Numbered from the stretch's first letter, positions 28,339-37,292 are shown. The stretch is 64,000 nt of DNA from Saccharothrix sp. (GCF_031180885.1 NZ_JAPSLK010000001.1:275104-339103); one strand, 5' to 3'. Numbers and translations: made by a program. The notes: generated from the sequence alone by a model not told the origin.

Positions 28339-28417
28339 CGGATCCCACCCTCCTGCTGCCGCACAAGTACCGGTAGGACTCACGTTATGCCTGTTCGGTT
28401 CCGCTGCGGAACCCGCA

Positions 28418-28987
28418 TCACTCTTTGTCGGGACGTGAACCGATGAGGAGCAGGCAGAACGTCGTCACCGCCGCAACGAGGCCGGCGAGCAGGAGCATCG
28501 GGTGCAGACCGGACGGCGTGGCGGTGCTCGCGGCCTGGGGAACGGTGGTCGTGGGCGACACGGTTTCGGTGGTGACGGCCGGGGTTGTCGCAATCACTTG
28601 CGGTGACTGGATCTGCGGTGGTGGCGGTGCCTGCGGGGCTTGGGGCTCGGGGGTGTCTTCGGGCAGCACGGTGATCTGCGCGCGCATGTCGGGGTGGATC
28701 GAGCAGTAGTACGAGTAGGTGCCGGCGACGGTGAAGGTGTAGGTCCAGGACTGGCCCGTTTCGAGCATCGGCGACTGGAGCGCGGCGGGACCCGCGGAGG
28801 TGACCACGTCGTGCGGGGCCTGGTCCTCATTGGTCCACGTCACGGTGTCGCCGACCCGGATGGTCATGGTCGCGGGCTGGTAGGCGTACTGGCGGATCGG
28901 GACGGCGTGGGTCCCGCCGGCGTGCGGCTGGACGGCGTGCGCGGGTGGGGCGGACAGTGCCAGGAGCAGGGCGACGAGCGCGAGCAT
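28418..28987 (-). CDS. secreted cupredoxin with C-terminal membrane anchor
   Basis: A 189-residue protein with a signal peptide (MLALVALLLALSAPPAHA), a blue-copper domain of about 95 residues and, after a Pro/Thr/Gln-rich stalk, a C-terminal membrane helix followed by RPDKE. The four copper ligands are visible: His59 in APHDVV, then Cys95, His98 and Met101 in YYCSIHPDM. It would hold one copper ion outside the cell, tethered to the membrane. It is the last gene of the cupredoxin/CopD group, starting 57 bases after the preceding stop. Family members act as small electron carriers or copper-handling proteins; which applies here is not shown. Confidence 0.85.
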   Translation of the reverse strand: MLALVALLLALSAPPAHAVQPHAGGTHAVPIRQYAYQPATMTIRVGDTVTWTNEDQAPHDVVTSAGPAALQSPMLETGQSWTYTFTVAGTYSYYCSIHPDMRAQITVLPEDTPEPQAPQAPPPPQIQSPQVIATTPAVTTETVSPTTTVPQAASTATPSGLHPMLLLAGLVAAVTTFCLLLIGSRPDKE

Positions 28988-29044
28988 GGCGGGTTCTCCG
29001 GGGAGGTGGGCGACCCGGGCGTCGTCGGCCGGGTCGCGGCGCGA

Positions 29045-29926
29045 TCAGCAGGTCGCCTGCTCCAGCAGCGGGGTGAGCATCTGGTCCAGGAGCACGGTGT
29101 GCTGCTTGACGTAGTTGTCGAACGCCAACGCGTCGTTCATCTGCTGCAACGGGGACGTCTGCAGGTGCGCGGCCTTGAGGTGGGCGATGAACGGTTCGAG
29201 CACCTGTGCGTGGGTGTCGCTCGCGAGCAGCGGGTCGAGCACTTGGCCCAGCATCACCGTGTGCTGCTTGACGTAGTTGTCGAACGCCAACGCGTCGTTG
29301 ACCTGCTGGAGGGGCGAGGTCTCCAGGTGCGCGGCCTTGATGTGCGCGAGGAGCGGTGCCAGGGATTCCTTGGGCACGCAGTCCGCGGGCGGTGCGGTGG
29401 TCGTGGTGGTCGGGGCGGTGGTGGTCGTCGGCGGGTGGGTCGGGTGGCCGGTGGTGGTCGTCGTCGGGGGTGCGGTGGTCGTGGTGGAGCCGGTGACCGT
29501 GACGCTCGCCTTCATGTCCGGGTGGACCGAGCAGTAGTACTGGTAGGAGCCGGGCTTGGTGAAGGTGAAGCTGAAGGACTGGCCCTTCTGCAGCGTCGGC
29601 GAGGTGAACTTCTCCGGGCCCGAGGTGACCACCACGTTGTGCGGCGCGGTGTCCTGGTTGGTCCAGGTGACCGTGTCACCGACGTTCACGGTGATGCTCG
29701 CCGGGCTGTAGGCGTAGCCCGAGATGGCCACCTGGTGCGCGGCCGCCGCGGCGGGTTGGGCGCCTTGCGCGTGGCCGGCCCGCGCCGCGAGGCCCACCTC
29801 CGCGGCCACGGGCGGTGCGGTCGGCGCCACCGCCGCCGCGGCGAGGCCGAACACCGCCCCCGCGATGCCGAGCGCGGCGAGCGCGAGCGCGAACCCGCCG
29901 CCCCGCCGGTTGTTGTCATCGTCCAC
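29045..29926 (-). CDS. cupredoxin fused to a duplicated helical module
   Basis: A 293-residue exported protein. Residues about 12-30 are the membrane/signal helix. A cupredoxin domain (about 62-145) has ligands His96 (APHNVV) and Cys132, His135, Met138 (YYCSVHPDM). A Thr/Pro linker (about 147-180) leads to two tandem 54-residue units, each containing SPLQQ.NDALAFDNYVKQH. Cys183 and Cys293 flank the pair and could form a disulfide. The repeat unit has no name I know. GTG at 29926 has AAGGAG upstream, and a longer reading runs through the CopD gene in another frame. The coupling of a copper site to a helical repeat suggests a partner-binding role. Confidence 0.82.
   Translation of the reverse strand: MDDDNNRRGGGFALALAALGIAGAVFGLAAAAVAPTAPPVAAEVGLAARAGHAQGAQPAAAAAHQVAISGYAYSPASITVNVGDTVTWTNQDTAPHNVVVTSGPEKFTSPTLQKGQSFSFTFTKPGSYQYYCSVHPDMKASVTVTGSTTTTAPPTTTTTGHPTHPPTTTTAPTTTTTAPPADCVPKESLAPLLAHIKAAHLETSPLQQVNDALAFDNYVKQHTVMLGQVLDPLLASDTHAQVLEPFIAHLKAAHLQTSPLQQMNDALAFDNYVKQHTVLLDQMLTPLLEQATC
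29097..29299 (-). repeat. exact 41-base direct repeat within the cupredoxin-fusion gene
   Basis: The 41 bases at 29097-29137 recur identically at 29259-29299, a period of 162 bases or 54 codons. They encode the NDALAFDNYVKQHTV core of both helical units. Identity at silent sites suggests a recent duplication or gene conversion. Confidence 0.9.
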
Positions 29927-29952
29927 AGTGGACTCCTTGGTTCTCGCAGGGA

Positions 29953-30852
29953 TCACCGGCCGGGACTGGCGGTGACGAGGAAGGCCGCCGCGCCGAGGAC
30001 GGCGACCGCCAGCACGGTCTCCAGGGCGACCGAGCGGGCGAAGGGCGCGACGGTGGTGGCGGTCGCGAGCCGGCGGTCCACCCACCGCTTGCTGAACAGG
30101 CCCGCGGCGAGCAGGACGCCGAAGAGCGCGAGCTTGACCAGCAGGATCCGGGCGTAGTCGGTGGCGACCTGGAAACCGTTGAGGCGCCAGGCGAGCAGCG
30201 CGCCGGCGGCGGTGAGGGCGGTGACCGAACCCAGGGCCAGCGTCGAGTACTTCGGCACGACCGCGCGCAGGGTGTCGGGGTCGCGGCCGGGCAGGACGCC
30301 GGTCAGCAGGACGGCCAGGCCGCCGACCCACAGGCTCACCGCGACCAGGTGGACCAGGACCGCGGCCTCCGCCCACCAGCCCAGGTCGGGGGCGTGCCCG
30401 GTCATGCCGCTGGTGCGGACCAGCCCGAACGCGACCGCGCCCGTCCCCACCCGCCACGGCAGGGACGTGACGGCGGTGCGGCCCCGGCGCAGGAGGTCGA
30501 CCAGGACCACGGCGGCGAGGACCCAGAGCAGGGTGCGGGCGGTCCACGCGCGGCCGAAGGGGATGTCGAGCACCGCGCGGACCGTGCCCGCGGTGAGGTC
30601 CTGGGGTGCGGCGCGGGCGATCCAGGCGGCGGTCAGCAGGAGACCCGCGACCGTGCCCGCGGCACCCAGCAGCCAGGCGACGGTGAGCAGGCGTTTCGGG
30701 CGGCGTTCCTGCGCGCCGTCGGGCCAGGGGAACGCGAGGAACGCGGTGCCGCCGAGGAAGAGGACTGTGCCGGTGTAGTCGACGAGGCGGGCGAGGGTGA
30801 GCCAGGAGCGGGTCGGTTCGGCGGATGCTGCGGCCAAGATCGTGGGATTCAT
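29953..30852 (-). CDS. CopD-domain copper resistance/transport membrane protein
   Basis: A 299-residue protein with eight or nine membrane helices and the CopD domain in its C-terminal half. Useful marks are LVDYTGTVLFLGGTAFLAF, the AVLVHLVAVSLWVGGLAVL helix, in which His is conserved, and VKLALFGVLLAAGLFSKRWV. CopD proteins are linked to copper uptake into or across the membrane. The ATG at 30852 overlaps the upstream TGA by four bases. Downstream, two exported cupredoxins follow with gaps of 26 and 57 bases, so copper delivery to or from these proteins is a reasonable joint role. No CopC domain is fused or adjacent. Confidence 0.85.
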   Translation of the reverse strand: MNPTILAAASAEPTRSWLTLARLVDYTGTVLFLGGTAFLAFPWPDGAQERRPKRLLTVAWLLGAAGTVAGLLLTAAWIARAAPQDLTAGTVRAVLDIPFGRAWTARTLLWVLAAVVLVDLLRRGRTAVTSLPWRVGTGAVAFGLVRTSGMTGHAPDLGWWAEAAVLVHLVAVSLWVGGLAVLLTGVLPGRDPDTLRAVVPKYSTLALGSVTALTAAGALLAWRLNGFQVATDYARILLVKLALFGVLLAAGLFSKRWVDRRLATATTVAPFARSVALETVLAVAVLGAAAFLVTASPGR

Positions 30853-31457
30853 GGATTGCTCACCAATCCGACGATCCGACCGTCCGGCTGGACGAGCAGG
30901 CCGCAGCCGCCGAGGAGGTCGTTGAGCTGCTGGTTGTCGGTGGTCGTGACGAGAGCGGGTGGGGCGGCGGTGGGGAGGACACCGGTCAAGCCCGACGGCA
31001 GCGGGAGGTTCGTCACCAGCGGGAGGTCGCTCACGGCCGGCAGGGGCAGCGGGAGGTCGGCCAGCAGCGGCAGGTCGCCGACCAACGCGCCGAGTTGAGC
31101 GAGCAACGCGATGATCGCGTCGGTGTCGCACGGCGGAGTGTTGCCCGGCGGGGTCGGCCTCGGCGGGGTGGTGTCCGGGTGTGACGGCGTCGGGTGGGTC
31201 GGCGAGGGGTGGCTGGGCGACGGGTGGGTTACCGGCAGGCCCAAGCGGGGCGGGTTCCGCGGCAGTGACTGTCCGATGTGGACGATCGGTGGCGTGGTGG
31301 CCGTGGCGTGCTCGGGCAGGACGGCCGGTGGTCGGATCGCCTCCTGTTGGGTGGAGACCGGTGTCGGCACGCGACCCAGGCCCGACGCGTAGCCGAGCAC
31401 CACCACGACCGTGCCCACCAGGCTCGCCGCGACCACCTGGTCCCTGTTCACCTTCAC
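30849..31457 (-). CDS. membrane-anchored Pro-rich protein, first gene of the cupredoxin operon
   Basis: A 202-residue protein of unknown function. An N-terminal membrane helix (VVAASLVGTVVVVLGYASG) is followed by a long Pro/Thr/His/Ser-rich extracellular stalk (HPSPSHPSPTHPTPSHP) and a C-terminal region with Leu/Pro repeats (LPLLADLPLPLP) and two cysteines. The many His residues in the stalk could bind metal, in keeping with the copper context; this is inference. GTG at 31457 is chosen: the frame extends upstream but uses rare TTA codons there and loses G/C bias. Its TGA overlaps the CopD start, so it leads the four-gene operon. Confidence 0.7.
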   Translation of the reverse strand: MKVNRDQVVAASLVGTVVVVLGYASGLGRVPTPVSTQQEAIRPPAVLPEHATATTPPIVHIGQSLPRNPPRLGLPVTHPSPSHPSPTHPTPSHPDTTPPRPTPPGNTPPCDTDAIIALLAQLGALVGDLPLLADLPLPLPAVSDLPLVTNLPLPSGLTGVLPTAAPPALVTTTDNQQLNDLLGGCGLLVQPDGRIVGLVSNP

Positions 31458-31726
31458 CGTTGCCCCCGCGGACCTCGCCGGAATCAATCTCCGGATCAGC
31501 GAATCAGCCCCGCGTGAACGGGCATGTCGTAATCGTGTATCGGCCGTTAAGTGGGTCGCCGAATACACCTCCCGGCACCGGGCAAGAACGGCAACACCGA
31601 ATTTAATTTCCTCAACAACGAGCGCTGACCAGCACTAACGCTGTCGATCTTCGACCATCCGGGTGACACCGCGCACCCATTTCGGACAGCGGTCGTTGTG
31701 CCTTTTCCAGGCCACCGCAATACGTC

Positions 31727-33544
31727 TCAAACGCGGTCGCGGAGCGCCCGGATGCGGGACAGCAGGTCGTCCACCTTCGCCCGGCCGGCCTTCAGCTCGG
31801 TCACCTGCCGGGTCGCCGCGGCGAGCGCCTTCGACCGTTCGCCGGCCTCCATCCGCAGCGCCTTGTCCACCTCGCGCAGCTCCGCTTCGATGGCGTCCAC
31901 GCGCTTGCCCAGCGCGTCGTCCAGCGCCAGCGACAGCGCCTGCTCGGCCTCGATCAGCTGCTCCGCCACCAACTGGTCCACTGTGGACCGGGCGTCCGCG
32001 ATGGCGTCGGACAGCCACTGCTTGAGGTGCTGCTTGTCCGCCGAGTGCTTGCGGGTGCGGGCCATCCACCAGCCCGCGCCCAGGCCCAGCACGATGGTCA
32101 CCGGCAGGACGATCGGGTTCAGCGCGGCCACCCCGAGCCCGGCCAGCGGCAGCGCGGCCAGCCGGCCCGCGCCCAGGCCACCGGTCACGCCCATGAACAC
32201 CAGCAGCTTGTCCTCGGCGGTCGGCGCGCGCTTCTCCGGCGGGCGCAGCACGACCGGCGGCGTGGCGCCGCGCGCGAACTGGCCCCGGATCACGGCCAAC
32301 TCGTCGGGCGCGAACAGGTCCGCCAAGGCCGCGTCGGCGACCCGCTGCAAACGGTGCGCCAGGCCCGCGCTGATCCGCCCGGACACCATCTGGAGCGCCG
32401 CGTCGACCTGCTGCGGCAGCGCCGCCAGCTGCTCGCGCGACGCCGCGTCGATCGCCGACCGGAACCACGTCTGGACGTCGCGCATCTGCCGGCTGACCTC
32501 GTGGCTGCCCTCGACGCGCGCCCGCTGCACCTCGCCGCGCAACTTGACCTGCCAGCTCCGGGTGGACGACCGGCGCTGCGAGTTCAGCTCGTCGCGCCGC
32601 ACCCGCAGCGCCTCGGCCTCCTCCTCGCCCGACGACAACGCCCGCCGGTCCGCCTCGGTCCGCGCCACCAGCTCGTCCAGCACGGTCGCGAGGGCGCGCA
32701 GCGAGTTCGCCTCGCCGAGCATCGCCGCCCGGCCGACCACCATCTCCTGCAACGCCGCCTGCAACTCGCCGATACCGGACCGCTCGCGCAGCATCGCCGC
32801 CGCGTCCGGGTTCGGGGCCTTCGCGGCCATCTCGAACACCCGCGACGACACCGGGTGGAACACCGCGCCCGCGAACCGCGGCGCGTGCTCGGCCAGCAGG
32901 GCCTGGTCCGCCTCCAGCACGGTCCGCCAGCCGCGGAACTGGTCGACCTTGGTCAGCGCGAACACCACGGTCTCGACCCGCTCGCCCACGGTGCGCAGGA
33001 AGTCCAGCTCACCGCGGGTGAACGGGGCGGACGCGTCGACCACGAACAGCAGTGCGGTCGCGGAAGCCGCCGCCTCGGCCGCCAGCTCCCCGTGCACCGA
33101 GTCCAGCCCGCCGACCCCAGGAGTGTCCACAACGGACAGTCGTTCGAGCAGCGGGATCGGGGCCTCGACCTCGACGTACCGGGGCGGCAGCATCCCCGCC
33201 GGCAGCTCGTGCGCCGCCGACACCCAGTTCACCAGCTCGGCCCGCTCGAACGGCACCGGCGACATCGACCCCGCGTAGCAGGCGCGGGCGGCGAACTGCT
33301 CGCCGTGCCGGAACACCAGGTACGCCGCAGTGGCCACCTCGGCGTCCACCGGCGACAGGCCCGGTGTCGCCAGCAACGCGTTGACCAGGGACGACTTGCC
33401 CCGGTTGGTCTCGCCGACGACCACCACCGAGGCCGGACCGCCGCGCCGGGTCTCCACGAACGACGCCGCCGACGGGTCGATCGAGCGCACCAGGGCGGTC
33501 AGCCGCTCGCGGGTCTGCCGGACGGTCTGCGGGAGCGTGCTCAT
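31727..33544 (-). CDS. dynamin-like GTPase (IniC-like)
   Basis: A 605-residue bacterial dynamin-family GTPase. The GTP motifs are G1 GETNRGKSS (about residues 44-52), G3 DTPGVGG and G4 TKVD. A long helical stalk with coiled-coil stretches follows, and a hydrophobic hairpin (about 440-490, GLGAGRLAALPLAGLGVAA and VLPVTIVLGLGAGWWMA) should insert into the membrane. Such proteins remodel membranes; the mycobacterial IniA/IniC pair responds to cell-wall stress. Its ATG overlaps the stop of the GrpE-like gene by four bases, and that gene overlaps a second dynamin gene in the same way. The G1 motif has Asn-Arg where most have Gly-Ser type residues. Confidence 0.88.
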   Translation of the reverse strand: MSTLPQTVRQTRERLTALVRSIDPSAASFVETRRGGPASVVVVGETNRGKSSLVNALLATPGLSPVDAEVATAAYLVFRHGEQFAARACYAGSMSPVPFERAELVNWVSAAHELPAGMLPPRYVEVEAPIPLLERLSVVDTPGVGGLDSVHGELAAEAAASATALLFVVDASAPFTRGELDFLRTVGERVETVVFALTKVDQFRGWRTVLEADQALLAEHAPRFAGAVFHPVSSRVFEMAAKAPNPDAAAMLRERSGIGELQAALQEMVVGRAAMLGEANSLRALATVLDELVARTEADRRALSSGEEEAEALRVRRDELNSQRRSSTRSWQVKLRGEVQRARVEGSHEVSRQMRDVQTWFRSAIDAASREQLAALPQQVDAALQMVSGRISAGLAHRLQRVADAALADLFAPDELAVIRGQFARGATPPVVLRPPEKRAPTAEDKLLVFMGVTGGLGAGRLAALPLAGLGVAALNPIVLPVTIVLGLGAGWWMARTRKHSADKQHLKQWLSDAIADARSTVDQLVAEQLIEAEQALSLALDDALGKRVDAIEAELREVDKALRMEAGERSKALAAATRQVTELKAGRAKVDDLLSRIRALRDRV

Positions 33545-33906
33545 CGGGCCGTGTAGACCGTGACGATCGGCGCGCGCAGGGTGCGCCCGCGGTCGACGAA
33601 CCCCACCACCTCGGTCTCCGCGACCACGCCGTCCAGCGAAGCGTCGTCGGTGGGCACCGTGCCGCCCGCCTCGTGCCGGGACGGGTCGAACCGCTCGCCG
33701 TCGGGCCGCACGGCGGTCACGCCGATGCCCGCGAGCCCTTCCTCGATCCGCTCGACCACGCCCGACGACCGGGCGCGGTCCAACGCGTACAGGCAGAGCT
33801 GCACGAGGGCGCGCCGCTCGGCCAGCGCCTGGTCCAGCAGCTCACCGGCGATGGTCTCCACACCCGGGTCGGACGAAGCCTGCGCCGGTTGGGTTCCGTC
33901 CGTCAT
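33541..33906 (-). CDS. GrpE-like small protein between two dynamins
   Basis: A 121-residue protein. The first half is helical (VETIAGELLDQALAERRAL, YALDRARSSGVVERIEE), the second half is a small beta domain with TEVVGFVDRGRTLRAPIVTV, which matches the C-terminal beta domain of GrpE nucleotide-exchange factors. It is much shorter than housekeeping GrpE (about 200 residues) and no DnaK-type gene is adjacent. It overlaps both neighbouring dynamin genes by four bases at each end, so all three are translated together. It may be an adaptor for the GTPase pair or for an Hsp70-like partner encoded elsewhere. Confidence 0.72.
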   Translation of the reverse strand: MTDGTQPAQASSDPGVETIAGELLDQALAERRALVQLCLYALDRARSSGVVERIEEGLAGIGVTAVRPDGERFDPSRHEAGGTVPTDDASLDGVVAETEVVGFVDRGRTLRAPIVTVYTAR

Positions 33907-35420
33907 CCCCGCCCCCGGAGTTGTTGCCAGATCAGGAAGTACGCCCGGTGCACCACGTGCGCGACCCGGCTCTGCGCCGGCGTCGCCCCGAACGACGCGA
34001 AGGACCGCCACCAGCCGGCGCGCTCCAGCGCGTACGCGATCAGCTCCTGCGGCGGGCGTCCGCGCAGGCCGAGCTGTTCGGCCGGGTCGGGTGACGTGCC
34101 GAACCGCAGGACCTCGTCGGCCAGGTCCGCGGGCAGCGCGACCGCGCCGGACGCCACCAGCGTCAACGCCTCCAGCAGCCGCAACTGGTGCGCCTCGGGC
34201 TTGGCCAGCAGCACCTCGATGGCGTCGTGCACGCGCTGCCGCTCGCCGGGGTCGCCGGACGCGGCGGCCAGCGCGGTCACCGACGCCAGCGCGGCGGCGG
34301 CCTTGATCCCGTCGGCCCGGGACCGGAACACCGCGTTCAGCTTGCCGCGTACCCCGGCCAGGCCGGACGCGTCGAGCAGCTTGCGCCGCAACGCACCGGC
34401 GGTGATCGCGGGCTCCGCGTCGAGGGCGTTGAGGGCACAGCGGATGCCGTACAGGTCGAGCTTTTCCAGCAGCCGGGTGCGCACGCCCACCGGCACGTCG
34501 CAGTCCCAGCTCACGAACAGGTCCGCCGAGATCAGCATGGTCTCGCGGGTCGCGTCGTCCAGCTCGGCCAGCTTGCGCAGCGCGTCGGCGTCGGCCGAGG
34601 TGAACCCGCCGGTCTCGGCCGACTCCGCGACCAGGCCGATCACCGGCAGCACGTCCGCGACCCGCGGCTTGAGCGTGTGCGCCTGGCGTTCGGCGAGCAG
34701 CACCGCGGCCTTCCAGGTGTCGCCGTCCGCGCCGTCCACGGTCTCCGCCGCGATGGTGTCGGCCTTGTTCAGCACCGCGATCGCGTTCACCGGGCCGGCC
34801 TCGCGGCTGGCGGTGGCGGCGGTGAACGCGGCCAGCGCCTGCTGGTCGTCCTGCCGCACGCCCTGCGTGACCACGTAGAGGACGGCCTCCGCGCCCGCGA
34901 CCGCGCTGCGCGACACCGGGTCCAGCTCGTTGCCCAGCAACGCCTCCGTGCGCGCGACCGACGCGGCGTCCAGCGAGCCCAGGCCCGGGGTGTCGATCAC
35001 GGTCAGGTCCCGCAGCACCGCGTTGGTCAGGTAGGCCTCGATGTGCGACACCTGCTCGACGTCCACGCCGAGGTCGGCCGGGATGGCGCCGTTCGCGTCG
35101 AACGGCAGCACCTGCTTGCGCCCGTCGGTGAACACCACCTCGACGCGGTCGACGGTCCCGTACTGGAAGCGGGTGACCAGGCGGGTGCACTCGCCCACGT
35201 CCGTCGGCGCGACCCGGCGGCCGATCAGCGCGTTGACCAACGTCGACTTGCCCGACTTGATCCGCCCCGCCACCGCCACCTGCAACGGCGCGGACAACCG
35301 GCGCAGCACCTCGCGGAACCCGGCGGCGGTGGTCGGCGACACCTGCGGTTGCAGCCGCACGCACAGGTTCGCCACGGCCGCCGAGAGCGGCCCGGCGAGC
35401 TGCTGCGCCTGGGCTGTCAC
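33903..35420 (-). CDS. dynamin-like GTPase (IniA-like)
   Basis: A 505-residue dynamin-family GTPase, first gene of the three-gene unit. G1 is AGRIKSGKST, G3 DTPGLGS, and G4 NKAD in IAVLNKADTI. The stalk is helical with no obvious membrane hairpin, unlike the downstream paralogue, so the two may form a heteromeric pair with one membrane-inserting partner. GTG at 35420 gives MTAQAQQLAGPL; longer readings lack similarity. No good ribosome binding site is present and the message may be leaderless. The divergent plus-strand gene starts 87 bases away. Confidence 0.88.
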   Translation of the reverse strand: MTAQAQQLAGPLSAAVANLCVRLQPQVSPTTAAGFREVLRRLSAPLQVAVAGRIKSGKSTLVNALIGRRVAPTDVGECTRLVTRFQYGTVDRVEVVFTDGRKQVLPFDANGAIPADLGVDVEQVSHIEAYLTNAVLRDLTVIDTPGLGSLDAASVARTEALLGNELDPVSRSAVAGAEAVLYVVTQGVRQDDQQALAAFTAATASREAGPVNAIAVLNKADTIAAETVDGADGDTWKAAVLLAERQAHTLKPRVADVLPVIGLVAESAETGGFTSADADALRKLAELDDATRETMLISADLFVSWDCDVPVGVRTRLLEKLDLYGIRCALNALDAEPAITAGALRRKLLDASGLAGVRGKLNAVFRSRADGIKAAAALASVTALAAASGDPGERQRVHDAIEVLLAKPEAHQLRLLEALTLVASGAVALPADLADEVLRFGTSPDPAEQLGLRGRPPQELIAYALERAGWWRSFASFGATPAQSRVAHVVHRAYFLIWQQLRGRG

Positions 35421-35507
35421 GACGGAGATCGTGCCACGCGGGGTCGGGCCCCGGTTTCCGAACGGGCGCCTCGGGGTATTGCCAACGGCGAAGAGGGAGG
35501 TCACGTC

Positions 35508-35990
35508 ATGGAACAGGGTTATGCGGTCTTCCTGCTGCTCGGCGTGGTTCTGGTGCTGATCGACGGCCAGTTGATCTACCGCAGCGGCCGGGCCTACATG
35601 AACCGGGCGTACGGCGACCCGGAAGCGGCCCGGTCCATGACGGCCCTGGCCACCGTGCTGTTCCACCTCGTGGTGCTGGGCCTGCTGGCGCTGGTGTCGA
35701 TCATCACCGTGAACACCGGTGACCCGGTGAAGGACGTCGTGGTCAAGCTCGGCGTCGTGCTCCTGCTGCTGGCGCTGGTGCACGCGGTGACGATGATCAT
35801 CCTGGGCCGCATCCGGGACCGGCAGCTCCAGCAGCAGCTGGCCGACGAGATGGCCGAGGAGCACCGGCAGTACGAGCGCGAGCACGGGGTGCCGTCCCAG
35901 GCGGTGCGCGTCGAGCCGGTCCCGCCGGTGGACACGAGCCGGGTGGATCCCACGCGGATCGACCCGAAGCAGATCAAGACGACCCGCTGA
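35508..35990 (+). CDS. hypothetical membrane protein with three helices
   Basis: A 160-residue protein not assigned to a family. Helices lie at about residues 5-20 (AVFLLLGVVLVLIDG), 45-66 (TALATVLFHLVVLGLLALVS) and 78-98 (LGVVLLLLALVHAVTMIILG). A charged amphipathic helix (RDRQLQQQLADEMAEEH) and a repetitive tail with DTSRVDPTRIDPKQI follow in the cytoplasm. ATG at 35508 has GAGGGAGG seven bases upstream, a very strong start. It is divergent from the dynamin operon and may share its control region. A hairpin follows the stop. Confidence 0.7.
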   Translation: MEQGYAVFLLLGVVLVLIDGQLIYRSGRAYMNRAYGDPEAARSMTALATVLFHLVVLGLLALVSIITVNTGDPVKDVVVKLGVVLLLLALVHAVTMIILGRIRDRQLQQQLADEMAEEHRQYEREHGVPSQAVRVEPVPPVDTSRVDPTRIDPKQIKTTR

Positions 35991-35995
35991 CGCGA

Positions 35996-36016
35996 GGCCG
36001 CGACGCAGTCGCGGCC
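35996..36016. terminator. short hairpin after the three-helix membrane protein gene
   Basis: GGCCGCGAC (35996-36004) and GTCGCGGCC (36008-36016) are perfect nine-base arms with a three-base loop; CATCAGATTCAG follows with no T run. It is placed to end the upstream message before the kinase gene. Confidence 0.55.
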
Positions 36017-36097
36017 ATCAGATTCAGCCCAGAGGATTAGGTCGAGGTCAGACCGTGGCGCGACGCGCCCGGTCTGGCCTCTCTTTAGGCTGGTGGC

Positions 36098-37282
36098 GTG
36101 CGGCGGCTGAGCCTGTGGATGCGTGCTCACCCGGTGTTCGGGGACTCCCTGATCGCCGGGCTGCTGTTCTTGTTCGACCTGGGCGCGATGGTGTCCTACA
36201 GCGACGTCGTGACGCCGCCCACGCTGTTCTTCGTCGCGCTCATGCTCGTCGTCCCGGTGGCGTTCCGGCGCAAGTACCCGGTCGGGTCGAGCTACACCAT
36301 CCTGGCCGGCGGGCTCATCCAGCTGCTCACCCACGGCAACCTCGAGGACGGCCTGGCCGCCCGGCCGGCGGACTTCGCGTTGGCCGTAGCGCTGTACACG
36401 ATGGTCGCGTTCGTCGGGCGCAGACCGGCCCTGCTCTACGCCGGCTGGCTCGCGCTGGGCACGGTCGTGTGGACCTTGACGCAGGTCGGCGCGGTGCCCG
36501 AGGCCGTGTTCCTGGTCTTCCTGATCGTCGTGATCTTCGGGTTCAGCTGGGCGCTCGGCGAGTTCGTCGGGGCCCGGCGCGCCTACCAGCGCGAACTGGA
36601 GCAGCGGCTCAAGCTGCTGGAGACCGAGCGGGACCAGCAGGCGCGGATCGCGGTGGGCGAGGAGCGGTCCCGGATCGCGCGCGAGCTGCACGACGTGGTG
36701 GCGCACGCGGTGTCGGTGATGGTGGTGCAGGCCGACGGCGCGGGGTACGCGATCAAGTCGCAGCCCGAGCTGGCCGAGGCCGCGGTGCGGACCATCGCCG
36801 AGACCGGCCGGCAGGCGTTGACCGAGCTGCGCCGGCTGCTGGGCGTGCTGCGCCAGGAGGACCAGTCGGGCACGCAGTGGGCGCCGCAGCCGGGTGCCGC
36901 CGACCTGGCCGACCTGGCCGAGAACCTGCGCGCGGCCGGGCTGCCGGTGCGCCTGGAGACCTCCGGCGACCTCACCGACCTGCCCGCTGGGCTGGGGCTG
37001 GGGCTGTACCGGATCGTGCAGGAGGCGCTGACCAACACGCTCAAGCACGCCGGGACGGGCGCGTCGGCCGTGGTCCGGATCGCCCGTGCGGGTGAGCACG
37101 TGGCGCTGGAGGTCGTGGACGACGGGTTCGGCACGCCGCACGACCTGGTCGCGGTGTCCGGGGGCAACGGGTTGATCGGCATGCGCGAGCGGGCCGGTGT
37201 GCTGGGTGGCACGTTGGAGGCAGGTCCGAACCCCGGTGGTGGCTGGCGCGTCCGGGCCGTGCTGCCGGTGGTGCCGTCATAG
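36098..37282 (+). CDS. NarL-type sensor histidine kinase
   Basis: A 394-residue kinase of the HisKA_3 class. Five or six membrane helices fill residues 15-160 with little extracellular sequence, so the signal may be sensed in the membrane. A short coiled coil (YQRELEQRLKLLETERDQQA) leads to the phosphoacceptor His198 in ARELHDVVAHAVSVMV. The ATP-binding domain at the C-terminus has EALTNTLKHA, VDDGFGTP and GLIGMRERAGVLGG. The response regulator gene follows after a ten-base gap. Domain order resembles DesK/LiaS-type sensors; the stimulus is unknown. Confidence 0.92.
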   Translation: MRRLSLWMRAHPVFGDSLIAGLLFLFDLGAMVSYSDVVTPPTLFFVALMLVVPVAFRRKYPVGSSYTILAGGLIQLLTHGNLEDGLAARPADFALAVALYTMVAFVGRRPALLYAGWLALGTVVWTLTQVGAVPEAVFLVFLIVVIFGFSWALGEFVGARRAYQRELEQRLKLLETERDQQARIAVGEERSRIARELHDVVAHAVSVMVVQADGAGYAIKSQPELAEAAVRTIAETGRQALTELRRLLGVLRQEDQSGTQWAPQPGAADLADLAENLRAAGLPVRLETSGDLTDLPAGLGLGLYRIVQEALTNTLKHAGTGASAVVRIARAGEHVALEVVDDGFGTPHDLVAVSGGNGLIGMRERAGVLGGTLEAGPNPGGGWRVRAVLPVVPS

Positions 37283-37292
37283 GGTGGAGAGC

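Noticed and set aside
31458-31568. N-terminal extension of the first cupredoxin-operon protein
   Set aside because: Contains TTA codons and loses G/C third-position bias; a membrane helix directly follows the GTG at 31457.
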